64,000 nt of DNA from Deltaproteobacteria bacterium. Its GTDB lineage: Bacteria; Myxococcota_A; UBA9042; PHBI01. The stretch is taken from positions 62,001 to 126,000 of the forward strand of contig WYBB01000113.1 in the NCBI GenBank assembly GCA_011526585.1, given 5' to 3'. The notes under the pieces are model-generated. The model made no database searches. It was not told the DNA's origin and saw nothing but the letters and a program-made list of their open reading frames with translations. The translations under genes were made by a program, and so were the position numbers. Numbering within the stretch: position 1 is the stretch's first letter; every line of letters begins with the position of its first letter. Below, piece after piece: positions 17,920-27,138 of this stretch.

Positions 17920-19814
17920 CACCAGTCGAAGAAGCGCATGTGCACGTGGTTTCTGTGCGGCGGCCAGCCGAGCGCGGCGGCGTTGGTCGCGTCGATGTAG
18001 CGCGGCGCGCTCTGGCTCAGCGCGCGAAACGGTGCGAGCGTGACGACGTCGTGCTGCACGAAGTGGCTCGGCCCGTCCCAGTCGAGGGCGAACCAGGCGA
18101 GCGTCTCGAGCAGCGTCGCGGCTGGCACGTGCAGCGGGGCGGCGAGGTCCTCGCGGCGGCCGCTGGCGTCTTCGTAATACCAGCAGTCCCAGCCGCCCGA
18201 TTCGGTGCACTCCGCGACCCAGAGGTAGGGTGAGGCGATGGCGAGGCCGCCGCGTGGATCGGGCGGGAAGGTGAGGAGGTAGATGTCGACGTCGAGGCCG
18301 GTCTCGTGCGAGGCGTGGTCGTCGATGTCGCCGCCGGTCGCGAGCGAGACGTCGCCGATCCCGAGCGGCACGCCGATCTTGACGAGGTAGTCGATCGCCA
18401 TGTCGGCGAGGTAGTCGATCGTCTCGAGGCGTCCCCACTGGCGGTGGAAGCGCTGGCCGCCCGAGGCCTTGAGCGTGACGTACTCGATGCCGGGCGCGAC
18501 GGCGGCGTCGAGCGGCGCCCACTCGTCACCGTCGATCACGCCGAAGTGGCGGCCGCGCTCGGGGTCCGCGGGGTAGGGGTGGTCGTCGGCGCCGTCGGCG
18601 TAGAGCCAGGCGCTCGTGCCGCTGCGGTAGACCATGACGCGGCTCGTGAAGAGCGGGCCGCCGACGAGCACGCCGCGCGCCGAGGTGGCGCCGTAGAGCG
18701 CCGCGGCGGTCCAGTCGACGACGTCGAGGCGCGCGCCGCTCAGGCGGAAGGCGCGGCCGGCCGAGGCCTCGGCGGGCAGGCCGTAGGTCGCCGGAAGCCC
18801 GGCGGGCGGGGCGCACAGGCGCTCCCAGATCCGGTCACGGCCGTCGGGACCCATCGCCAGGAGCGTGTCGGCGAGGCCGCGGAACAGATGTGCCGGGACC
18901 GGGGGGAAGCTCGTGCCGCAGCGCGCCTCGGCGAGCGAGAGGTAGGGCTCGGCCGGCTCGGGTGCGGCGGGGTCGAGGCCGAGCACGTCCTCGCCATCCG
19001 CGCTGAGGCGGAGGCCGTACGACCAGTCGCCCGGCACGCAGACCTCGTCGACGGCGGTGCCGTTGTAGCGGTCGTGCAATTCGCAGTGCAGGCCGTCGCG
19101 GCAGCCGGTGCGCGGGAAGCGCTCGAAGTCGCACTTGGCGACGCAGAGCGCGGGCGAGAGCTCGGGCGGCAGGCTCGTCTGCATGCCGCGCTGGTAGACG
19201 ACGGCGTCGATGCAGAAGGTGACGGGCGCGCCGGCCTGGTCCTCGCAGAACTGGGTGCAGGCGATGGCGCAGCTGCCGCCGCCGACCTCGGGCACGCACA
19301 CGCTGCCGTCCGGGGCGCAGTCGAGATCGTCTTCGCACTGGCCGCCGGTGAAGCCGGCGCCGATCGTCTCTTCGAGGATGCAGTCGGCGCGGCAGCCGTC
19401 GCCGGAGCGGGTGTTGCCGTCGTCGCAGGTCTCGCCGCGCGCGGGCTCGAGGAGGCCGTCGCCGCAGATCGGATCGGGCGTGACGTCCGGCCCGGTGTCG
19501 CCCTGGGTCGTATCGGTGGGGGTGGTGTCGGCCGGGCTCGTGTCGGTCGGGCTGGTGTCGGCCGGAGTGGTGTCCGTCGGCGCGGTGGTGTCGGCCGGGG
19601 CGGTGTCCGTCGGCGCGGTGGTGTCGGGCGAGGGCGTGGTGTCGGGCGACGGGGTGATGTCGGGCGACGGCGTGGTGTCGGGTGTGGCGTCGGCGCTGGC
19701 GTCGAAGGCGTCGCGCGGGCGCTGGAGGAAGTTCCCGACGGTCGAGGGATCGTCGTCGCAGGCGACGAGCGGGGCGGCGAGGGTCGTGGCGATCAGCACG
19801 GTGAGCGAGCGCAT
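17919..19814 (-). CDS. M74 (MepA-like) endopeptidase lipoprotein with DTTP tether and DUF4215 repeat
   Basis: 631 residues. A signal peptide ends in a lipobox (APLVAC). A low-complexity Asp/Thr/Pro tether covers about residues 35-115. A cysteine-rich DUF4215 unit (CGDGLLEPARGETCDDGN, then GDGCRADC) follows, then further Cys pairs. The C-terminal half carries the zinc motifs of penicillin-insensitive murein endopeptidase: H-x-x-H-x-x-G-x-D-x-D in DDHASHETGLDVDIYL (near 500) and HRNHVHMRF (near 621). This family cleaves D-Ala-mDAP cross-links in peptidoglycan. The modular tether suggests an enzyme held away from the membrane. The last bases are shared with the start of the dioxygenase gene. Confidence 0.87.
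   Translation of the reverse strand: MRSLTVLIATTLAAPLVACDDDPSTVGNFLQRPRDAFDASADATPDTTPSPDITPSPDTTPSPDTTAPTDTAPADTTAPTDTTPADTSPTDTSPADTTPTDTTQGDTGPDVTPDPICGDGLLEPARGETCDDGNTRSGDGCRADCILEETIGAGFTGGQCEDDLDCAPDGSVCVPEVGGGSCAIACTQFCEDQAGAPVTFCIDAVVYQRGMQTSLPPELSPALCVAKCDFERFPRTGCRDGLHCELHDRYNGTAVDEVCVPGDWSYGLRLSADGEDVLGLDPAAPEPAEPYLSLAEARCGTSFPPVPAHLFRGLADTLLAMGPDGRDRIWERLCAPPAGLPATYGLPAEASAGRAFRLSGARLDVVDWTAAALYGATSARGVLVGGPLFTSRVMVYRSGTSAWLYADGADDHPYPADPERGRHFGVIDGDEWAPLDAAVAPGIEYVTLKASGGQRFHRQWGRLETIDYLADMAIDYLVKIGVPLGIGDVSLATGGDIDDHASHETGLDVDIYLLTFPPDPRGGLAIASPYLWVAECTESGGWDCWYYEDASGRREDLAAPLHVPAATLLETLAWFALDWDGPSHFVQHDVVTLAPFRALSQSAPRYIDATNAAALGWPPHRNHVHMRFFDW
19560..19690. repeat. Degenerate 15/18-bp tandem repeat encoding the D-T-x-P tether
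   Basis: On the minus strand, short units coding DTTP/DTTAPT/DTSP-type pentads and hexads repeat through the tether of the M74 lipoprotein. Copies differ at third positions, so the array is older or more constrained than the near-identical one at 63777-63926. Confidence 0.6.
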
Positions 19815-19894
19815 GGCCGGAGAGGATAGCGCGCGCGACTGGCCGCGTCGAACGGCTGTTGACGCCGGCGCGTGCGGCGGGTGAGCATCGCCGC

Positions 19895-20395
19895 GTGTGG
19901 ATCGCGATCATCGGCGGTGTGGCGGCGGGTCTCCTGGTCGCGATGGTGCTCGTCATGCGATCCGAGCGCGGCTACCGGATGCTGTTCTCCGACACGCACC
20001 TCAAGGCGCTGGCCGAGACGCTGGAGGCGGCGCGCGAGGCGGCGATGAGTGGCGCCTACGGGCGGGCGCCGACGACCTTCGAAGGGGTCGAGGCGCGCTG
20101 GGAGGTGATGCCCGGGCACGTGGCGATGACGCTCTCGACCCAGCGCATGCTGGCTCCGGCGGCGGCGCGCTTCCTCCTGGCGTTCGCGATCGAGTGCGCG
20201 CACCGGGTGCGGCCGATCGCGGCGCTGCAGATCGATCGTCGGCGCTTCGCCCTGGTCTGGGACGCGCACGGGTTCGATCCGCGGCGCGAGCTCATCGACG
20301 TCGACGATCGCGCGCTCGCGGAGATGCGCGCGCGCGCGGCGGATGCCATGAGTCAATTGTCTTTGAGCAACGGACACTTGAGCGCCTATCGCTGA
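19895..20395 (+). CDS. Hypothetical protein with N-terminal membrane anchor
   Basis: 166 residues from GTG at 19895; the same frame is open back to TTG at 19859. The start was chosen because it opens directly onto a membrane helix (WIAIIGGVAAGLLVAMVLVM). The remaining ~140 residues form an alpha/beta cytoplasmic or periplasmic domain with no recognised motif. It lies 46 bp upstream of lhr on the same strand and is divergent from the M74 lipoprotein. Function is unknown. Confidence 0.6.
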   Translation: MWIAIIGGVAAGLLVAMVLVMRSERGYRMLFSDTHLKALAETLEAAREAAMSGAYGRAPTTFEGVEARWEVMPGHVAMTLSTQRMLAPAAARFLLAFAIECAHRVRPIAALQIDRRRFALVWDAHGFDPRRELIDVDDRALAEMRARAADAMSQLSLSNGHLSAYR

Positions 20396-20441
20396 ATGGT
20401 ACTGGACTTGTGTTCAGTGTCGATCGTAGGGTCCGCCGCAC

Positions 20442-23400
20442 ATGAACGACATGGCTTCCGGCAAGGCCGATCCGCTCGCCCCGTTGGGGCCGGCGGCGGC
20501 GGCGTGGTTCTCGCGGGCGTTCGGCGCGCCCACGCCCGTTCAGGCCCGCGGCTGGCAGGCGATCGCGCGCGGCGACGACGCGCTCCTCATCGCGCCGACC
20601 GGCTCGGGCAAGACGCTGGCCGCGTTCCTCGTCGCGATCGACCGCCTCGCCCGCGCGCCGGCCCCCGATCCAGCTACGCCTTTCGCGGGGCGGGCGCCCG
20701 AGGCCGAGGGGTGGCGGGCGCTCTACGTGTCGCCGCTCAAGGCGCTGGTCTACGACGTCGAGAAGAACCTCGGCGCGCCGCTGTCGGGGATCGAGGTGGT
20801 CGCGGGTCAGTTGGGGCTGCCGTTTTCGTCGCTGACGATCGACGTGCGCACCGGCGACACCACCTCGAAGGAGCGGCGCCGTCAGATCGATCGGCCCGGC
20901 GACATCCTGGTGACGACGCCGGAGTCGCTCTACCTCTTGCTGACGTCGACGGCGCGGCGTCACCTCGCGACGGTGCGCACGCTGATCATCGACGAGATCC
21001 ACGCGCTGGCGCCGACCAAGCGCGGCGCGCACCTGATGCTCTCGGTCGAGCGGCTGGCGGCGCTGTGCGAGACGCCGCCGCAGCGCATCGGGCTCTCGGC
21101 GACGGTGCGCCCGATCGAGGAGGTCGCTCGCTTTCTCTCGGGCGAGCGAGCGTGCACGATCGTCGACACCGCGGCGCCGCCGCGCCTCGATCTCGAGGTG
21201 CTCGTCCCGGTCGAGGACATGCGGCGGCCGCACCTCAGGGGTGAGGCGGATGCGGGCGATGGGGGCGCGGTGTCGGGGCCGCTGCTCATGCCGACCCCGG
21301 AGGAGCGCACCAGCCTCTGGCCGGCGATCGAGCCGCGCCTGCTCGAGCTGGTGCTCGCGCATCGCTCGACCATCGTCTTCGTGAACTCGCGTGGCCTGGC
21401 CGAGCGATTGGCCCAGCGCCTGAACGAGCTGGCGGCGGAGATCGGCGCGTTCGGGGACGACGACGGCGCGGGCCCGGCGCGGCTCGTGCGTGCGCATCAC
21501 GGCTCGGTCGCGCACGCCGAGCGTCGCCACATCGAGGAGCTGCTCAAGCAGGGCCAGCTCCGGGGGATCGTCGCGACGAGCTCGCTCGAGCTCGGCATCG
21601 ACATGGGCGCCGTCGACCTGGTGATCCAGGTCGAGTCCCCCGACTCGTCAGCGCGCGGGCTCCAGCGTGTGGGGCGGGCCGGCCACCAGGTCGGCGGCAC
21701 GTCGATCGGGCGGATCTTTCCCAAGCACAGAAACGACCTCCTCGAGGCGGCGGTCGTCTCGCGCATGATGCTCGACGGCCGTATCGAGGCGCTGTCGATC
21801 CCGAAGAACCCGCTCGACGTGCTGGCTCAGCAGATCGTGGCGATCTGCGCGATGGAGGCGCGGACCCGCGCGGAGATCGCGGCGCTGGTGCGGCGCACCT
21901 GGAACTTTCGCGAGCTGTCGGACGACGTGCTCGACAGCGTGCTCGAGATGTTGGTCGGACGCTTCCCGTCGACCGATGTCGCGGATCTGCGACCACGCCT
22001 CAACTGGGATCGACAGACCGATCGGCTGGAGGCGCGCAAAGGCGCGCGGCTCCTGGCGACGGTCAACGGCGGCACCATCCCCGACCGCGGCCTGTACGGG
22101 GTCTTCAAGCTGGGCGAGGGCGACAAGCCGACGCGCGTCGGTGAGCTCGACGAGGAGATGGTGCACGAGGCGCGGGTCGGCGAGACCTTCGTGCTCGGCG
22201 CATCGAGCTGGCGGATCCAGGAGATCACGCGCGACCGGGTGATCGTGACGCCGGCGCCGGGCGAGGCGGGCAAGATGCCGTTCTGGCGCGGCGACGGGCC
22301 GGGCCGGCCGATCGAGACGGGCCGCGCGCTCGGGGCGTTCGTGGCGCAGATCGCCGCCATGGGCGAGGACGAGGCCGATCGCTTCCTGATCGAGGGCTAC
22401 CCGCTCGATCGGCGCGCGCGCAAGAACCTGATCGCGCACATCGCCGAGCAGCGAGAGGCGACGGGGATCGTACCCTCGGACAGGACGATCGTGGTCGAGC
22501 GCTTCAAGGACGAGGTCGGCGACTACCGGGTGTGCATCCTGACGCCGTTCGGCGGGCGCGTGCACGCGCCCTGGGCGCTGGCGCTGGAGGAGGTGATCGG
22601 CCAGCGCAGCGGGCTCGAGGTGCAGGCGCTATGGACCGATGACGGGATCGCGCTGCGCTTCTCGGATGCCGAGGCCGGGCCGAGCGGGGCGACGTGGCAG
22701 GCGCTGTGGATCGAGCCCGACGAGATCGAGGACCGCATCGTCGAGCGGCTCGGCACCTCGGCGATGTTCTCCGGAGTCTTCCGCGAGAACGCGGCGCGGG
22801 CCTTGCTCCTGCCGCGCCGCTCGCCGGAGGGGCGGGCGCCGCTCTGGCAGCAGCGCCTGCGCGCGCAGAGCCTGCTCGGCGCCGTAAGGCAGCACGCGAG
22901 CTTCCCGATCGTGCTGGAGACGTATCGCAGCTGCCTGAAGGACCTCTTCGACGTGCCGGCACTCCAGGAGGTGCTGGCGGCGATCATGCGGCGCGAGATC
23001 CGCGTTCACGAGGTCGAGACGCGGGTCGCGTCGCCGTTTTCGCGGTCGTTGGCGTTCTCCTATGTCGCCTCGTACATGTACGAGTACGACAACCCCGTCG
23101 CCGAGCGGCGGGCGATGGCGCTCACGTTGGATCGGGAGCTCTTGCGCGATCTGCTCGGCGACAGCGAGCTGCGCACGCTGCTCTCGGCCGAGGTGCTGGC
23201 CGAGGTCGAGGACGAGCTGCAGTGCCGCGTCGCGCCCTACCTGGCGAGCGACGTGGACCGGCTGCACGACGTCCTGCGCAGGCTCGGGGCGCTGGACGAC
23301 GAGGCGCTGGCCGAGCGGGTGGAAGGGGACGCGGCGGCCTTGATCGGTGCGCTCGAGCGGGCGCGCCGCGCGGTGAGGATGCGCATCGCGGGGCGGCCGC

Positions 23401-25136
23401 GGTGGGTGGCGGTCGAGGACGTCGCGCTCTATCGCGATGCGCTCGGGGCGGCGGCGCCGAGCGGCGTGCCGCAGGTCTTCCTCGTGCGCTACGAAGGCGC
23501 ACTGGACGCGCTCCTCATGCGCTACGCGCGGAGCCATGGGCCCTTCGTCGCGGCCGAGGTCGCGGGCGCGCTGGGGCTGCCCGAGGGCGTGGTCGAGGCG
23601 GCGCTCGGGGCGCTGACGCGGGAGGGCAAGCTCGAGCGTGGGGCGTATCGGCCGGGCGGGACGTCGGCCGAGTGGTGCGAGCCGGAGATCCTGCGACGGA
23701 TCCGGCGGCGCATGCTGGCGCACCTGAAGAACGAAGTCGCGGCGGTGGATGGGCCGACCTACGCGCGCTTCCTCCTGGGGTGGCATGGCATCGGCGATGC
23801 ACGGCAGGCCGGCGGGCGGGTGCGGCTCATCGAGGTGATCGCGCAGCTCGAGGGGTATCCGATCGCGCTCTCCGAGCTCGAGACCCAGGTCCTGCCGGCA
23901 CGCGTCAGGGGTTATCAACCGCGCCTCCTCGACGAGGTGATCCAGACCGGCGAGGTGGTGTGGGTGGGCGCGGGCGCGCTCGGGGCGAAGGACGGGAGGA
24001 TCTGCCTCTACCGCCGGGAGGCGGCGGCGATCGGGCCGCCGCGCGCGCAGGAGGACCGCGGCGTCCTGCATCGTGCGCTGCTCGAGCACTTCGCGACGCG
24101 TGGCGCGACCTTCTTCTCGGAGGCGCTGGCGCGGCCCGAGCTCGGGCACGCGACGGTGCCGGAGGTGGCGCAGGCGATGTGGGACCTCGTCTGGTCGGGG
24201 CACGTGAGCAACGACTCGCTGGCGCCGCTGCGCGGCTTCGGCGATCGCAAGCTCGGGCCGCGGGCGCTCTCGGCAGGCGGCCGCTGGAGCCTGGTCGCCA
24301 GGGCGATCGAGGGGGTCGACGCGACGCGCGGCCAGCTCGCGCGGGCGATGACGCTGTTCGAGCGCTGGGGGGTGGTGACGCGCGCGGTCGTCGAGCAGGA
24401 GCTGCGGGTCGAAGGAGGATTCGCTGGCCTTTACGAGACCTTGCGGGCTATGGAGGAGGTCGGGCGGGTGCGACGCGGGCACTTCGTCGAGGGGCTCGGC
24501 GGGGTGCAGCTGGCGCTGCCGGGGGTGGTCGATCGCCTGCGGGCGGCGCGCGCACCGCGCGAAGGCATGGTCGTCCTGGCCGCGGACGATCCGGCCAACC
24601 CGTGGGGCGCGATGCTGCCGTGGCCCGAGGGAGCGGCCGGCGCGCGTGGGGTGGCGCGGCGCGCGGGCGCGGTGGTCGTCCTGGGCGACGGGGCGCCGTG
24701 CTTGTGGGTGGCGCCGGGGGGCAAGCGCGTGATGACGCTCGGCGCGGCACGCGAGGACGAGCGGCTGGCGGTCGAGGCGCTGGTCGCGTGGGCGGCGCGC
24801 GGGACCGAGGGGGTCACGCTGGTCATCGAGGTCGACGGGCAGCCGGTGCGGGGTTCGCGCTGGGAGCCGCTCCTGCGCGAGGCGGGCTTCGGCGGGGACT
24901 ACCGCGGCATGGTGCTGTCGCGAAAGCCGAGGGCGGCCGCAGCGAAAGCGGACATGGACTTCGCGGGCGCGCTCGCGGCGATCGATCGGGCGGCGGGTGG
25001 GGCGCCGCGCGCGAGCGTGTTCCCGATCGGCCCTTGGAGCACCGAGGCCGAGCGCGACGAGCGCGCGGTGCACGACGAGGCGCGGCCACGCTTCACCTTC
25101 CGGCGCGCGCGCGGTGTGGCGCGAAGACGATCGTGA
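20442..25136 (+). CDS. lhr: ATP-dependent helicase Lhr
   Basis: 1564 residues, the size of full-length Lhr. The N-terminal superfamily-2 core has a Q-motif region, Walker A (APTGSGKTLAAF), DEIH box (IIDEIHAL), motif III (GLSATVRP), motif IV (IVFVNSRGLAERL), and motifs V/VI (SSLELGIDMG, QRVGRAGHQ). The Lhr-specific winged-helix and C-terminal domains follow. Lhr is a 3'-5' DNA translocase/helicase linked to DNA repair in mycobacteria and other bacteria. The ATG at 20442 is used; ATG at 20451 is equally possible. Its 3' end converges on the selenoprotein candidate. Confidence 0.95.
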   Translation: MNDMASGKADPLAPLGPAAAAWFSRAFGAPTPVQARGWQAIARGDDALLIAPTGSGKTLAAFLVAIDRLARAPAPDPATPFAGRAPEAEGWRALYVSPLKALVYDVEKNLGAPLSGIEVVAGQLGLPFSSLTIDVRTGDTTSKERRRQIDRPGDILVTTPESLYLLLTSTARRHLATVRTLIIDEIHALAPTKRGAHLMLSVERLAALCETPPQRIGLSATVRPIEEVARFLSGERACTIVDTAAPPRLDLEVLVPVEDMRRPHLRGEADAGDGGAVSGPLLMPTPEERTSLWPAIEPRLLELVLAHRSTIVFVNSRGLAERLAQRLNELAAEIGAFGDDDGAGPARLVRAHHGSVAHAERRHIEELLKQGQLRGIVATSSLELGIDMGAVDLVIQVESPDSSARGLQRVGRAGHQVGGTSIGRIFPKHRNDLLEAAVVSRMMLDGRIEALSIPKNPLDVLAQQIVAICAMEARTRAEIAALVRRTWNFRELSDDVLDSVLEMLVGRFPSTDVADLRPRLNWDRQTDRLEARKGARLLATVNGGTIPDRGLYGVFKLGEGDKPTRVGELDEEMVHEARVGETFVLGASSWRIQEITRDRVIVTPAPGEAGKMPFWRGDGPGRPIETGRALGAFVAQIAAMGEDEADRFLIEGYPLDRRARKNLIAHIAEQREATGIVPSDRTIVVERFKDEVGDYRVCILTPFGGRVHAPWALALEEVIGQRSGLEVQALWTDDGIALRFSDAEAGPSGATWQALWIEPDEIEDRIVERLGTSAMFSGVFRENAARALLLPRRSPEGRAPLWQQRLRAQSLLGAVRQHASFPIVLETYRSCLKDLFDVPALQEVLAAIMRREIRVHEVETRVASPFSRSLAFSYVASYMYEYDNPVAERRAMALTLDRELLRDLLGDSELRTLLSAEVLAEVEDELQCRVAPYLASDVDRLHDVLRRLGALDDEALAERVEGDAAALIGALERARRAVRMRIAGRPRWVAVEDVALYRDALGAAAPSGVPQVFLVRYEGALDALLMRYARSHGPFVAAEVAGALGLPEGVVEAALGALTREGKLERGAYRPGGTSAEWCEPEILRRIRRRMLAHLKNEVAAVDGPTYARFLLGWHGIGDARQAGGRVRLIEVIAQLEGYPIALSELETQVLPARVRGYQPRLLDEVIQTGEVVWVGAGALGAKDGRICLYRREAAAIGPPRAQEDRGVLHRALLEHFATRGATFFSEALARPELGHATVPEVAQAMWDLVWSGHVSNDSLAPLRGFGDRKLGPRALSAGGRWSLVARAIEGVDATRGQLARAMTLFERWGVVTRAVVEQELRVEGGFAGLYETLRAMEEVGRVRRGHFVEGLGGVQLALPGVVDRLRAARAPREGMVVLAADDPANPWGAMLPWPEGAAGARGVARRAGAVVVLGDGAPCLWVAPGGKRVMTLGAAREDERLAVEALVAWAARGTEGVTLVIEVDGQPVRGSRWEPLLREAGFGGDYRGMVLSRKPRAAAAKADMDFAGALAAIDRAAGGAPRASVFPIGPWSTEAERDERAVHDEARPRFTFRRARGVARRRS

Positions 25137-25164
25137 GGGACTCGTGGGTCGGCGTCGGTCCGAC

Positions 25165-26181
25165 TCAGAGATCGATCGTGCCGCCGACGGCGAGCTCGAG
25201 CAGCAGCGGATAGTCGAGCTGCCCGCCGACGACGTGCGTGTAGAACGGGATGCGCGCGGTGAGGCCGAGCCAGGGGCTGTCGGGTGGGCTCCAGATGGCG
25301 GCGAGCGCGCCGAGCAGATCGGTGCGCCCGCGGTTGCCGTCGTCGGTCGGCACGACGCCGTCCCAGCGCTCGGCGGCCTCGTACTGCACGTCGACGCCGA
25401 CGACGAAGCGGAATTCGCCGACGCCGAAGGCGCCGGACAGGCCGGTGGCGTAGCGGTTGCCGGCCTGGTAGCCGCGCGGGTTCTCGTAGAGGATGAGGCG
25501 CGTCTCGGCCCAGAGCGCGAGCGCGAAGTCGCCGAAGTCGTGGGCGGCCGAGAGCGCGATCACCGGGTCGAAGGTGCCGGTGCCGAACTGGAAGTGCTGG
25601 TGCGCGAGGCCCTTTTCGCCGAGCTCGAAGGGATCGGGCGTGGTCTCGCCGAGCGGCAGCCGCAGGCCCAGGCGCGCTTCGAGTGTCCAGGCGCCGAGCG
25701 CCCAGCCGCCGTGCAGCTCGAGCATCGGGTCGCCGATCCCTACGAGGGTCTCGTCGCGGTGGTGGATCCCGTCGGCCGCGATCGGCACCTCCTGGCCGGC
25801 GAGGTCGACATAGCGGATCGAGGTGTCGAAGAGGCGCAGCGGGAGCTCGAGGCCGAGGGCGAGCCCGAGCTCACGGTTGGCGACGAGGCCGAGCTCGGCG
25901 CGGAGCTGGGCCTCGAGGATGAAGCTCGACTGCAGGTGCTCGACCTCGAGCGGCGCGCCGGACTCGGGCTCCTGCTCGTCGGCGTGATGGGACGCGTCGA
26001 GCGGACCGCCGAGGAGCCCGAAGCGCAGCATGAGCTGCCCGGGAGCGGTGACCTTCTGGCGCTCGGCCCCCCCGACCGGGAGGGTGGGGTTGCTTCAACC
26101 AGCGCACGCGCCCGCGAACGCGGTGCGGAGATCGGCAAGCCAGATTGTCGTTGCGGCGAGGATGAGGGTCAGGGCCTTCAT
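25165..26181 (-). CDS. Probable selenoprotein: exported beta-barrel-like protein with in-frame UGA (Sec29)
   Basis: Read from ATG at 26181 the frame encodes a good signal peptide (MKALTLILAATTIWLADL, then RTAFA), then G-A-C-A-G, a TGA codon (26095-26097), then SNPTLPVGGAERQKVTAPGQ and a ~310-residue beta-rich barrel-like body. There is no frame change. Without read-through the body would begin at ATG 26031 with no export signal, which is implausible for such a protein. The UGA lies in a C-x-x-U context typical of redox selenoproteins, and a bSECIS-like hairpin follows. The full product would be 338 residues. The mature part includes histidine-rich turns (DASHHADEQE, DGIHHRDE). The gene follows the sirtuin gene by 32 bp on the same strand. 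No sel genes are in the window, so Sec insertion is inference; a sequencing error or pseudogene is the alternative. Confidence 0.6.
26067..26097 (-). promoter_or_regulatory. bSECIS-like element: UGA plus downstream hairpin
   Basis: On the minus strand the UGA (26097-26095) is followed by 10 nt and then a 7-bp stem, CCCUCCC (26084-26078) with GGGGGGG (26073-26067), including one U-G pair. The loop is GGUC (26077-26074). Seventeen nucleotides separate the UGA from the loop, and G is its first base. Bacterial SECIS elements usually have a small apical loop with a G in the first two positions, about 16-37 nt after UGA. Confidence 0.55.
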
Positions 26182-26213
26182 GGGCTCGAATCAAGCCGTG
26201 ACCGGCCGCGCGG

Positions 26214-27068
26214 TCAAGCGTTTTCGGTCGGCACGATCCGCTCGAGCGCGGCCGCCGCACCGAGCGGCAGCGAGATCGTGCCCGTCGGTCCGTGCGACTC
26301 GCGCACGTTGATGCGGATGAGGGCGGCGTCGAGCGCGCGCGCCGCGCGCTCCGAGAAGTTGCGCACGGTCGGGATGCGCGTGCCGGCGCCGAGCTCGACG
26401 ATGGCGACGCGCGCGCCGCTGACGCGATCGAGCCAGGCGTCGAGGCGCGCCTCCTGCGAGTCGCTGCGATCGGAGAGCCAGCCGCCGTCGCCGAACATCA
26501 GGATGTTGGGCCGCGCCAGGCCGCCGCACTCGCGGCAGTAGGGCCAGGGCTCGCGGGCACGCATCGTCTCGAGGTCGATCGTGACCTCGTCGGTGCACGG
26601 CCAGATCGAATCGCCGCGCCCGCAGCCGAAGACGCATTGCGCGAAGTGGATCGAGCCGTGGGCCTCGCAGACACGCTCATCGGCGAAGCCGGCCCGCTGG
26701 AACTGACCGTCGACGTTGGAGGTGAAGACGAAGGCGCCGTGTCGGAGTCGCGACGCGAGCGCGCGCAAGCGCTCGAACCCCGCGTGCGGCACGGTGCGCC
26801 GGTAGAGCTCGAGGCGATGGCCGTAGAAGCCCCAGGCGAGCGCCGGGTCGTCGGCGAACCAGCGCGGGTTGGCGAGGCTCTCGAACGGCAGTCCCAGGCG
26901 CGCAAACGGCGGGTAGGCCTTCCAGAAGCCCTCGTTGCCGCGGAAGTCGGGCAGCCCCGAGTCGACGCCCATGCCGGCGCCGGCGGTGATGAGGAGGGCC
27001 TCGCACTGGCTCAGCGCCGCGCGCGCTGCGTCCAACGCGGTCGGGTCGATCGTGGCAGGGTCGTGCAT
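26214..27068 (-). CDS. Sir2-family NAD-dependent protein deacylase
   Basis: 284 residues. The NAD-binding motifs are GAGMGVDSGLPDFRG and TSNVDGQFQRAGF; the catalytic His lies in CEAHGSIHF. A zinc site is formed by C-x3-C (CVFGC) and C-x2-C (YCREC), and GDGGWLSD and ELGAGTRIPTVRNF match later sirtuin motifs. Sirtuins remove acyl groups from lysines with NAD as cosubstrate. The variant SNVD in place of the common QNID/TQNID, and Met in GAGMG, place it in a divergent subfamily. It is divergent from the metallophosphatase gene and is followed closely by the selenoprotein candidate, so those two are probably cotranscribed. Confidence 0.9.
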   Translation of the reverse strand: MHDPATIDPTALDAARAALSQCEALLITAGAGMGVDSGLPDFRGNEGFWKAYPPFARLGLPFESLANPRWFADDPALAWGFYGHRLELYRRTVPHAGFERLRALASRLRHGAFVFTSNVDGQFQRAGFADERVCEAHGSIHFAQCVFGCGRGDSIWPCTDEVTIDLETMRAREPWPYCRECGGLARPNILMFGDGGWLSDRSDSQEARLDAWLDRVSGARVAIVELGAGTRIPTVRNFSERAARALDAALIRINVRESHGPTGTISLPLGAAAALERIVPTENA

Positions 27069-27138
27069 GCCGCGATCCTATCACATCGCGCGCGTGCCGA
27101 TGGCGCTCGGCGTGTCGGTCCGCTATCCTCGCGGACCC

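Noticed and set aside
22629..25073. 814-codon open frame on the - strand
   Set aside because: Antisense to lhr, which has all helicase motifs; the translation is His/Arg/Pro-rich shadow.
25165..26031. Ordinary barrel gene starting at ATG 26031
   Set aside because: This start leaves no export signal, although a perfect signal peptide lies in the same frame upstream, divided only by a UGA in Sec-like context.
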